Assembly (NCBI RefSeq): GCF_000002865.3
Contig: NW_001865052.1
Coordinates: 920,271 to 984,270 of the forward strand
Origin: Monosiga brevicollis MX1
Taxonomy: Eukaryota; Opisthokonta; Choanoflagellata; Craspedida; Salpingoecidae
Direction: 5' to 3'
DNA: 64,000 nucleotides
The notes below the pieces were generated by a model that was not told where the DNA came from, made no database searches, and saw nothing but the letters and a program-made list of their open reading frames with translations. The position numbers and the translations under genes were made by a program. This document shows positions 51,250 through 60,699 of this stretch, in pieces. Positions within the stretch are counted from its first letter, which is position 1. The number at the start of each line of letters is the position of its first letter.

Positions 51250-54200
51250 ATGTCCTGGGTCGTGGTGATACGGGGTGCCATCCTGTTCGGGCTTGCCCTG
51301 GGCTGGGGTAGCGCGCAAACGTTTTGGTCTGCCACCAGCGAGGTAGAGGAAATTGATCCTTCCTGCTCAGTGCCGGGTCAGTCAGCCATCTGCTCTGCTG
51401 ATTCGGTGGTGGTCAAAGATGACAACATCAACGTCTATGAGCCGTTGGTGACGGGGATGCTTATCCCTGATGCCCGCGCCTACCACTCGGCCATTTCCGC
51501 CCACGAGCCCACATCTAATACTACCTTTCTGGTTCGTGACTCTCTCTTGCACATTCCATCACCACATCGCGCCAGCCACGGGCCTCTTGGCGCCCACACT
51601 GCCATCATCTCGCTGTTGTCCGCCTGGCAGGTCATCTTTGGCGGGTGTCAAGATTCACTCACGGCCAACACGTCCGGTCACAACTCCGGTGGAGCCCTCA
51701 ACGATCTTTGGATTTTTGACTTGCTCAAGCGTGCTTGGTGTGTGCTTGCTCATACATGGCATTTTCCAGTCCATGACCTGGTTGAACTCACGTGGTGGCC
51801 TGGTGCCCACANACCCCTTTATTTGCATGCGTCCGTGGTCTCAGGTTCAACGTGACGTTTGAGGACTCCTTCCTGATACCGCGCCCCCGATTTGCACATG
51901 CCTGCTCGCCCACTTGTGCCAAAAACGCCATGATTTGCTTCGGAGGTGCGTTGCCTCCTACCATGCGTTCCATCTTCAAGCAATGTACCTGCTGACTTGT
52001 GTCGCGTCTACTCAGGTCTGATTCCACGAAAAGACATCAGCTCTACCTGCGAACATGGCGTTCCACGACCCCGGGGAGGTATGTTTGTGTGCCATAATTC
52101 GGTCGGCCCACCAAAACTAGCTTTCGTCTCAGCAAAAACCGGCACCTACAATTATCAGCAGCGCGCTGGTCGGGTATTGTTTGAGACAGCCTTTGACTGT
52201 GACCTTGTGCCACGATCACGTCGCTTCTCGTAGGCCTCGATGCGGTCGAGTTTAGTGACGAGATCTGGCTGCTTATGGGGAGTGTGGCCAATCATCCGCG
52301 CCAGTGGTACTCAATCTCACCCACCCCAAACAAGCCCGTGCCAATGGCCCGGGCAGGCCACACACTCACCTCAACCTCGCGGGGACTGATCCTTTTTGGT
52401 GGTGCGGGCCTCACCACGGACAATGGGACCACCACCATGGTGCCGCTCGCTGATCTCTGGATCTTGTCTTGCCCTGATGCAAATCACACCAATTTCAATC
52501 AGACGCATCTCACCTGGCGTCGCCTCAACGCGACCGCACCCAATGGGACCGACATTCCGGCCCGCCACTCGCACACCGCCACGGTGGTGGCTACTGATGT
52601 GGGTGGGGTTTACAATGAGACGCTCATCATCTTTGGCGGCGCTGCCAATACCGAGATTCCCGTCGAGGCGAACAGCTCCTACTTCAATGACATCTGGGCT
52701 CTTAATCTGGCTGATCTAGATAACCTTCAATGGGTCAAGGTGGGAGCCGCCACCTTCGAGGGCGAACAACCCATGCGCCGTCACAGTCACGTGGCCGCCG
52801 CCACACGAGATAACTTTATCTTCGTGCATGGGGGTGCCTCGGGTGATGGTGACCACCTGCGCGACTCCTGGCTGATGGATCCGACAGCCGAGGTGATGCG
52901 CACTTGGACTAACCTCAGCTCATGGTACTACCCAGGCAATTCAGCCTTTACCTTCCTGACCTATGCCACGCCACGCTACTTGGCCGACCGTGATCGCTGG
53001 GGCCATACAGCCACCATGGTTGATAGCGACCTGCAAATGGCCGAGACCATTCTCCTCTACGGCGGCTTTTATGCCGAAGAATACTACAGTTACACGACGA
53101 CGGATATGACAGAGTATTACCCGCGACCACAAAACATGAACCTCGTCCTGTTTTTGCAGGACGATTTTCAGGGCCCCTTTCACCGCGTGGAGCACACAAC
53201 GCTGCGCTACGGTCGGCCCCGAATGCAGGACCCATCAGGGGATGTGCTGTGTGATTGCCTTGATACCGATTGGACCTGGAACAACCTCACTTATCGCGGA
53301 TGCCAGCGTCCTTTGGGCATGGAAGACTTTATCTGCCCCGTGGGTGCTGCGTGCAGCCAGGGTAGCTGTTGGCCGCAATATGGTGGGGGCGACGCGCTTT
53401 GGAATTTTTGCAACGACGACAAAATGCTTCTATTTGGTGGTCTCTACGACGGTGACGTTGATCACCAAGCCATCGCTGACGTTGCAGGTGTGGCTTGGTT
53501 GTACAACATTGACGAGGGCAGCTGGATGCTGGACGAAATTGACCACACTGTTGACGTCAATACCAATAGTCCTGGCCCCATTTATCAGTACGTCCTGTTG
53601 CTCAGTTAACTGTGCCCCCCTGCCCCTGGGCCGCTGTTTTCTTTTGACTTCAGCTGTGTTTCATTCTTTTGCTGTGCGTGTGGTCCACTTGGCTTCAATT
53701 TTCTTATTTGCGTGGTTTGCGCTGGTGAGCACAGGCATAGCATGGTGCGACTGTCCGGGTACACTCTCAATGAACCATTACCAATTCCTGGCCTCGCCTA
53801 CGGGAACCATGACGCATACGTCATCTTTGGCGGCAATTCAGCCGATATTAATGAAAATACGATTGTGGGCCGCACGTTCATGTACACCCCTGCACGGCTG
53901 GGCATCACTGGTCAGTGGTCTGCGTTGGAAAACCACATGGATGAATCCATGGTCAATGCCAAGCTGCCGCGTGCTGGGCATGCTGCCGCCGTCCACAACT
54001 ACCTTGATCCCCAAAAGCGCGTGCAATCGGATATGTATGTCTTTGGTGGCTACTACATGCGTGCTTGGGCTACACACGTCTCCATCACGGGGCCTTCCAT
54101 GTTTCTCAAGTATAACGTGCATAGCCAGACCTGGTCGTCCCTCTCGAACAATGCTAAAGCCACTCTGCCCCCTCCTCGCTTCTTCTCCACCCTTTTGACG

Positions 54201-56800
54201 TTTTCCGTCCCGTTTCCCATGCTTGTCCTCTTTGGCGGCGAACAAGCGTTGTCCCGCCAAGGCACCCGTTTTCTCAATGATGTTTGGATCTACGATCTCA
54301 AATCCGAGGCCTGGTTCAGTGTGAGTCCGCTCCCTGACCCCGTGCGTGGTAGCGTCGCACCGCGTGAAGGATTTGTTGCCGTGGCTCACGGCACGAAAAT
54401 GATCTTGTACGGCGGCAAGCGCCTCATCAATGGGACGCTCATGTCCGAGGCAGCCTGCGCTGCTTCGTCATTCACTTGCTCGTACTGCGATCTGTGGGAG
54501 CTGGATCTGTCCAAAATGACCCGCCAGGCTCTTTTGAACAATTCGGGTGCGGCCCAGTGGCGCAGTCTGCTGGATGATACAGAGTGCGACGACTTCCCTT
54601 CGCTACGACATGCAGCTGGCGTGATCTCTAGTGGCGCGTTGCACGTGTTTGGGGGATTTCAGGGCACTCGTGGCGAGCCGTCCAGTCTTTTGTGGCGAAC
54701 ACGCCCTGGGTGCATCAACGGGACGCAGTCGCACAGCTACTTTTTGGTATCGTGTGAGCATTGCCCCAAATCCTCCTATGCCACTGGCGATGGTCATCAC
54801 TGTTGTTCGCCGTGCACTGAGTTCTTGTCCACCAACACCACCGGCGCAGATTCGCCCGCCATGTGCAACGTGTGTCGTCACGACTTTTGTAATCATCATG
54901 GAACTTGCTCCCTCGTTGGTGGCGCCCCAGTTTGTTCTTGCACCTTTGGCTTCACGGCCTTGGACAATTGCAAACAGCCGTGGTGGATTATTGGCGGTGC
55001 GCTCCTGATTGCGACTTTGGTTGTCGGAGCCGTGGCTCGCTCACGCTGGGTGCAGTGGCAGCGCCACAAAAAGCTGCGCCGGGCCCAGCTGACACAGATG
55101 CAGCGACAGCTGACTGATGCTTCCAAGGGCTGGCTTATCCGTGAGGAAGAGCTGGTCCTCGGTGAGCGCATCGATCGCCGGACACGGGGCATGTACGGCG
55201 AGGTGTACCGCGCCAAGATGGGTAACTTTGACGTGGCTGTCAAAAAGCTGAGCTCCCAGCTCATGATGCTCGATGCCGAGAGCTATACCGCCGAGTTTGA
55301 GCGCGAGATTCAGTTTATGCGATCAGTCCGTCACCCCAACTTGGGTAGGAGAGTGGTCGCGTCGCCTGTCTTTTGTGTCGTTGTGTGCCGCTCTCTGAAT
55401 GGGACTTTGAAGCTAACCTCCTGCTTGGTGTTTGACTATCGGAACACACAGTCTTTTTCTTTGGTGCTGGCCACTTTCGAAACGGCGCACCATTTTTGGT
55501 GACGGAATTCTGTGAATTGGGCTCGCTCCAGGAGCTCATTCACGACGTATCGCGCAGTGTTGGCCTGGATCTGAAACTTCGTTTTGCGCTCGATGCAGCC
55601 AAAGGCATGCGCTTTCTCCATTTTTGTGACCCGCCTCGTATTCACCGTGACTTTAAAACAGGTGCGTTTTGCTTGGGTGGCGTCGATGCAGGGGAGCACG
55701 ATGCCCTGCATGTGGTTCAATCTGGTCGAACTAACGCGAAGCGCTTGTGCGCGTGTGTCAAAAGGCAACCTGCTCGTCACCAATACCTACGTCGTCAAGG
55801 TAGGAGTGCGCCCTTGGCTTGCTTGATATGTGTTTGGGTTGAGTGTCTTCTCAGCTTCCATGCATGTGATGATTCTGTACAGGTGGCGGACTTTGGGACA
55901 TCCAAGTTGCTAGACCAAGCGCGAGAAGACATGGTTGATCTTGATGGACGCAGTGGAGTTTCGCGCGGTTCCAACGCACGATCGCGGCGGCGACAGCCAT
56001 CCCGCTCGGCCAAACCTCGTTCACATGAGGCTGCTCGTGTGGGCATTAATGGCGAGGCCGAGCCGCTCCTGACATCGGGCGTGTCGTCCTTTAGGTGAGT
56101 TTTGAGAGGCCAAGGGATAGCTGCCAGTGGAGGTAGCTTGGTTGGATCACCGATTCTGATGCCGGGCCACAGCTACAGCGAAGACCCCTGCTCATTCACT
56201 TTGCCTGAATCATGTGCATCCTTTGGTACAGTCGATCCCGGGATGGGGATAGCGATGATGCAACGAGCTTGGCTCGTTCGTATACCATGACTCGCGGTGT
56301 CGGAACACCGCTGTATCAGGCCCCCGAGGTCCTCGAACGGCAAGACTATGGCATCAAGGTCGATGTACGTTGAATACATTTGCGACCAGACGGGCTCTTG
56401 CACATTGCACTTGGTCTCAGTTGTCCATCGACGCCTGATATGACGCCTGTGTTCTTGCCTGACGCATTTGTAGGTATACTCGTATGGAATTGTCCTCAAC
56501 GAGATCTACACGCGCACCACACCGTTTTCCCATCTGATGGGGCCCGATTCGCATCCATCTGCGCTATTCAAGGCAGTGATGGAGGGTCAGCGGCCGCGCA
56601 TCCCGGACGACTGCCCTTCTGCCCTCGCGCGACTCATGCGTGATTGTTGGGCACCAAACCCGACTGAACGCCCGGACTTTGATGACATTGCCACACGACT
56701 TAGCACATTGAGCGATAATATCACAATCTTGTCGCAGGAGACGGCTGATGCGCGCCGAGTAACCACGACGCGGTCTACCGGTCGCATTCCCGTTATTTAG
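51250..56800 (+). CDS. Kelch-repeat/EGF receptor-like kinase of the TKL group
   Basis: Eleven exons: 51250-51531, 51631-51737, 51845-51945, 52016-52078, 52234-53587, 53735-55344, 55452-55661, 55765-55799, 55883-56094, 56232-56364, 56474-56800; 1,477 residues. After a signal peptide (VIRGAILFGLALGWGSA) come two sets of kelch-type blades (VIFGGCQDS, LILFGGAGL, LIIFGGAAN, LLYGGFYAE, YVIFGGNSA, YVFGGYYM, VLFGGEQA, HVFGGFQG), many N-x-S/T sites, a Cys-rich/EGF-like module (CNHHGTC to CSCTFGF), one membrane span (WWIIGGALLIATLVVGAVA), then a kinase: VAVKKL (Lys), IHRDFKTGNLLV, VADFGTSKLL (DFG), GTPLYQAPEVL (APE), YSYGIVLNEIY and ERPDFDDIATRL. Motifs fit the tyrosine-kinase-like group, probably Ser/Thr-specific. 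The glycine loop is degenerate (RRTRGMYGEVY). A long basic insert sits between DFG and APE. One ambiguous base lies at 51812, in an intron. Confidence 0.92.
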
Positions 56801-57387
56801 GATATCATTGTTTCTATTTGTCTGATCGCTTCCCCATTTTTTGCTTGAAGTCATCGAGTGATGCATTGTGTGCATGTGAGCGAGAATTGAACGACAAGCG
56901 ACAGCTTTGGATAATACGGATTTGTAGTCAATATGGTGGCGCTCGGCGAGGCCACAACAAATGCCAAAATTCAAAACACAGGGGGGTTGGGTTGAAGCAA
57001 CCCAAGGCTTCATGGAAGCTCAGCGTGACCATCACGAGCGTGATGTCAGGGAGATAGACTTTGTAAAAACAAACAAAACAAAACCAAAAAAAGCAAAAGC
57101 AAGGGTGCCGAAACAAGATGGAAACAAAACCAAAACCAAGACGTCAAAGAGTCATGCACATAAAAAAGGTCAGCGTGTCGATGGATCGGGGCGCACGGCC
57201 TGGTTCATGCCCAACCTCGGGCACAATGAGACAAGGCAACGCGCCTCAAACGCAGCTCTAGGGGGCGGCCGCACACAAGAGGACATTCAACTTGCAAAGG
57301 GAAGTGGTGCTGCCACAGAAGCAGGGTATAAAAGGACATAGTCGGCACCCTTTGGCTGTGCGTGACGACAGCGTTGCTCAAAAGAGC
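56801..57387. other. Convergent intergenic region
   Basis: 3' flanks of the receptor kinase (+) and RNase J (-). A/C-rich and Lys-coding low-complexity sequence at 57062-57150; an open plus frame at 56961-57341 has no recognisable features. Confidence 0.5.
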
Positions 57388-59808
57388 TTAAACAACGTTC
57401 AGAATGTGAACCATAACCACAGGGCGCTTTCGGTATGTCCGGTACATGAAGCTAGTGACGCATTGTTTGAGCTCACGGCGCAATGTGACGACATCCTTCT
57501 CAGTAGATCGCATGATGGTGCGCACACTGCGGTTTAGAGTGCGTTGCGCGGGCTTGGGCAGATGGGTGTTCTCCATCACGCCCACGACGTGAGAGGTCAC
57601 GGCTACCCGGGCTGAGCCCGAAGCGCGGGCCACGGAGAGGACGAAAGTGCCTTCGGCATTCATGCGGACGCGGTCGCGAAGCATGTGCGCATCGGGCGCA
57701 AAGACACTGGTGCCACCCACCACGACACGGGGTTCACATTCAAAATTGGCGAGTTTTTGAAGCTCGCCCGAACTAGAGATTCGAATCACGTCGCCGTTGG
57801 CAGGTAGAATGGTGTGCGCCACGCCTCGGACTGCAGCCAACTGCGCGTGGTCATCCTGGTGAATAAACTCGCCGTGAACCGGGACAACGGCCAATGGCTT
57901 TACCAAGCCAAGCATATGCTCAAGATCGCCGCGATAGGGATGGCCGGAGACATGAATGGGATACTTGGCACCAGGTTGAAAGACTTGAACATCAGCGCGA
58001 CGCAAAGAGTTCAGGAGGCGTCGACAGGTGACCTCGTTGCCTGGGATGGTGCGGGCACTAAAAATGACATTATCCTGAGGCCCGAGGATGTTGGCGGCTG
58101 CCATGCGAGGCAAGGTGGCGGTCGGCTCGCCTTGGCAGCCTGTGGCGATGATAAACAGATCCGAGGGTCGCAGGTGGGCCGCGATGGCACTGGGTTCTTC
58201 ACCGCTTTTGTTGCCCGGGGGAACAAGGCGGGCGGCGCGACCAGGTAGAAACCCAAGGGCAGCCGAGGCATGATCCAGGGCTTCAGCCTCCTCGGCCTCG
58301 GCTCGAACTTTGGCGTCGGCCCTCACGCGCTCCAGAAGGTCTTCATCATCCTCATCGTCGTCATCGTCGTCATCGTCGTCCTCGTCGTCGTCATCAGCAG
58401 CATCCTGATTCTCATCGGCCTTGGGGGTGGCGGCAGCAGGTGATGCTTGGGCGCCCGAGTTTGACGCACTCGGGGCGGGGGCACCCTGCTCAGGCTCGGC
58501 CAGATCAACGTCATGCTCTTCATCCTCAGTGGAATTGGCGGTGTTTGCAGCGGGGGTGGACTGATGACGATGGGCGTCAAGAAAAGCTTGCAGGTGCGTG
58601 AGAGACATGTGGTAGTGGTTGGGTTTGTCAAAAGAGGGAGGCAGGAGTGCGTCGAATGAGCTGCCCGCCAAGCTTGCGGCCTCGTCCATGCGAATCAGCG
58701 AGGCACCAATGAGAACGGGAGTGCGACCACTTTCGACGGCGGCCTGCATCATGAGCTGAATACGGGCAATGGAAGAAGAGAAGCACGTGGCTACAGTGAG
58801 ACCATTTGGGTTGCAGTCACGCAAGGTGGCGCGCAGGCCGTCGAGGGTGCTGAGCTCGTCTTTGGAATGGCCTTCGATGGAGGCGTTGGTTGAATCGCCA
58901 AACATGGCAAGCACGCCTTGATCGCCAAGAGCGCGGAAGGCGTCATCATCAAAGGGAGGGCCGATGACAGGGTTCCGGTCGATGCGCCAATCGCCGGTGA
59001 AGAAGAGTTTCTTGCCCGTGGGTTGGTGGTCAAGGATCACGGCTTGGCTTTCGGGAATGCTGTGGGTGATGGGTTGAAAGTGGAAAGAGAAGGGACCCAC
59101 ATCAACTTGATCCTTGGGTTTGATGACGTGCAGGTTGGCCTCGACGAGGTTGGGGTCAACATCGGTCATCTCGAAGCGCTGGCGCAGCATGTGACCGGTG
59201 AGGGCGGTGCAGTAGATGGGGATTTGCCAATCCGCCCACTTGCTCACAATGCCACCAATGTGGTCCTCGTGGCCATGAGTGACGACCAGGGCCACAAGAT
59301 CCTTTTTGCGCTCTTCAATGAAGGTGGTGTCAGCCACGTAGCCGTTGGCGCCCAGGGCACCGCTTTCAAAATCAAACATCATGCCGTAGTCAATCATGAG
59401 CCACTTGTTTTGGTAGCCAAAGAGGGAGCAATTCATGCCGACTTGGCCACAGCCGCCGAGGGGCACAAAGGTGTAGTCTTGCGGGTGTTTGGCGATGACA
59501 GCGTGAGCCGCTTTCATGAGAGCAGTTTCTGGCTTGGTGTTGACGGGCAGTGTAGTCTGAGGCCCCAAGGTGGGGGAGGAGGAAGGTTTGGCGAGCGGGC
59601 TGGCTTTCCGGGCATTCTTGGGATGCTTGGCGTTTGGTTTGGCACTGGCAGCATCTGAAGCAGAAGTGAGCGTTTGGCTGGAGGCAAGGGTGCGCAGTGA
59701 CAGCCAGTTAATCGGGGCCGCCAACGTGGGGCGGCTGGGCCAGCCTGCGTGAACGACACCAGCGATCCTGCCACCACCGGCCTGGGCGCGCAGCTGCTGC
59801 ACCAGCAT
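57388..59808 (-). CDS. RNase J (met-beta-lactamase/beta-CASP), nuclear gene
   Basis: Single exon, 806 residues from the Met at 59808 (Met 59874 would add 22). The N-terminal about 100 residues are Ser/Ala/Lys/Arg-rich, resembling a mitochondrial presequence. The core begins FVPLGGCGQVGMNCSLFGY and KWLMIDYGMMF. Metal-binding motif THGHEDHIGG is intact, followed by the beta-CASP elements GDWRIDRNPVI, FGDSTNASIEGHS, FSSSIARIQLMM, IHVSGHPYRGDLEHM (H-x-S-G-H) and VPVHGEF. Within the core is an extra segment of about 130 residues with an Asp/Glu run (58330-58400), then RADAKVRAEAEEAEALDH. RNase J is a 5'-3' exo/endonuclease of bacteria, archaea and chloroplasts. The sequence pattern recalls alphaproteobacterial RNase J, so organelle RNA turnover is a reasonable guess, not proven. 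Confidence 0.9.
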   Translation of the reverse strand: MLVQQLRAQAGGGRIAGVVHAGWPSRPTLAAPINWLSLRTLASSQTLTSASDAASAKPNAKHPKNARKASPLAKPSSSPTLGPQTTLPVNTKPETALMKAAHAVIAKHPQDYTFVPLGGCGQVGMNCSLFGYQNKWLMIDYGMMFDFESGALGANGYVADTTFIEERKKDLVALVVTHGHEDHIGGIVSKWADWQIPIYCTALTGHMLRQRFEMTDVDPNLVEANLHVIKPKDQVDVGPFSFHFQPITHSIPESQAVILDHQPTGKKLFFTGDWRIDRNPVIGPPFDDDAFRALGDQGVLAMFGDSTNASIEGHSKDELSTLDGLRATLRDCNPNGLTVATCFSSSIARIQLMMQAAVESGRTPVLIGASLIRMDEAASLAGSSFDALLPPSFDKPNHYHMSLTHLQAFLDAHRHQSTPAANTANSTEDEEHDVDLAEPEQGAPAPSASNSGAQASPAAATPKADENQDAADDDDEDDDDDDDDDEDDEDLLERVRADAKVRAEAEEAEALDHASAALGFLPGRAARLVPPGNKSGEEPSAIAAHLRPSDLFIIATGCQGEPTATLPRMAAANILGPQDNVIFSARTIPGNEVTCRRLLNSLRRADVQVFQPGAKYPIHVSGHPYRGDLEHMLGLVKPLAVVPVHGEFIHQDDHAQLAAVRGVAHTILPANGDVIRISSSGELQKLANFECEPRVVVGGTSVFAPDAHMLRDRVRMNAEGTFVLSVARASGSARVAVTSHVVGVMENTHLPKPAQRTLNRSVRTIMRSTEKDVVTLRRELKQCVTSFMYRTYRKRPVVMVHILNVV
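58330..58402. repeat. GTC/ATC triplet tract encoding poly-Asp/Glu
   Basis: Impure (GTC/ATC/CTC)n on the plus strand encodes a run of about 25 acidic residues in the RNase J insert. Confidence 0.9.
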
Positions 59809-60122
59809 CCTCCACGGTCGTGTGCAATGCGCAAAAGCGAAAGGTAAGCGGGTCGGACTGTATTCAACCCACAAAAGTGCCTGCTACGCAGGCTAGCCGT
59901 GGCCGTGCGTCGACCCGAAGCAGGCGACGCCCGAGCAGTGCCGGCAATAATAATGACGAGGGACCTCCTGCAGCACCAAGCAAGCGCCATAAGGACACGG
60001 GTGAAACAAGACAAGGCAACCAGACGCTCCTCAAAGCCACAGCGCTTGTATCAAGCTCAACGCCGGGGCTGCCATCAAGACGACCTCTTGCCTGTTCACC
60101 AGGGCGCTGCCCTCGACGTCAA

Positions 60123-60155
<33 letters not shown>

Positions 60156-60699
60156 GTGTGTGTGAGAGAGAGAGAGAGAGAGAAATTTTATCGCAACACA
60201 CACACACACACACGTGTCTGTCCTTTTGCGAATCACTTTTAAGTAAAATACTTATTAGAAAGAGAGGGGGCTTTCGAGAGAGAGAGACTCAGAGGGAGAG
60301 AGATTCAGAGAGAGATTCAGAGAGAGATTAGATAGTTAGAGAGAGATTTGAGAGAATTTAGAGAGGAGAGAGAGAGATTTAGAAAGAGAGAGAGATTTGA
60401 GAGATTGAGAAATTTTGAGAGAGATTTGAGAGATTCGAGAGATTTTGAGAGAGATTTGAGAGACCAATTTTATTCTATTTGATGGTGTGTGTGTGTATCA
60501 GTGGATGCTTGAGGCTGGAGCCTGGAGGAGGAGGAGGGGGAGGAAGGGCAGGGGCAGGGGCAGGGGCATGGGCGGGATGATGGCAAGGGGTGGGGGTGTG
60601 GGCTGGTCAAGACGTGGACGTGGACGTGCAGGGAGGTGAATGTTATCGTGGCACCTGTCAACTTGCTGATTGATTGTTGAATTATTCGAGTAGACGACG
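59809..60699. other. Divergent intergenic region with (CGT)n, GA and CA tracts
   Basis: Between RNase J (-) and the secreted propeller gene (+). Holds (CGT)n at 60122-60156, (GA)n and (CA)n to 60213, AAGTAAAATACTT (60241-60253), then about 220 nt of GA-rich sequence with gattt spacers (60256-60460). An open plus frame at 59820-60240 is mostly Arg-rich low complexity and is not called. Confidence 0.65.
60241..60253. promoter_or_regulatory. AAGTAAAATACTT motif
   Basis: Exact reverse complement of 12169-12181, again upstream of a plus-strand gene and beside a GA-rich tract. Function unknown. Confidence 0.3.

Noticed and set aside
56961-57341. 126-residue Lys-rich plus-strand frame
   Set aside because: Low-complexity A-rich sequence in a convergent intergenic region, without a family match or neighbours in frame.
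59820-60242. 140-residue plus-strand frame upstream of RNase J
   Set aside because: Arg-rich low complexity running into (CGT)n, GA and CA repeats, with no domain or splice support.
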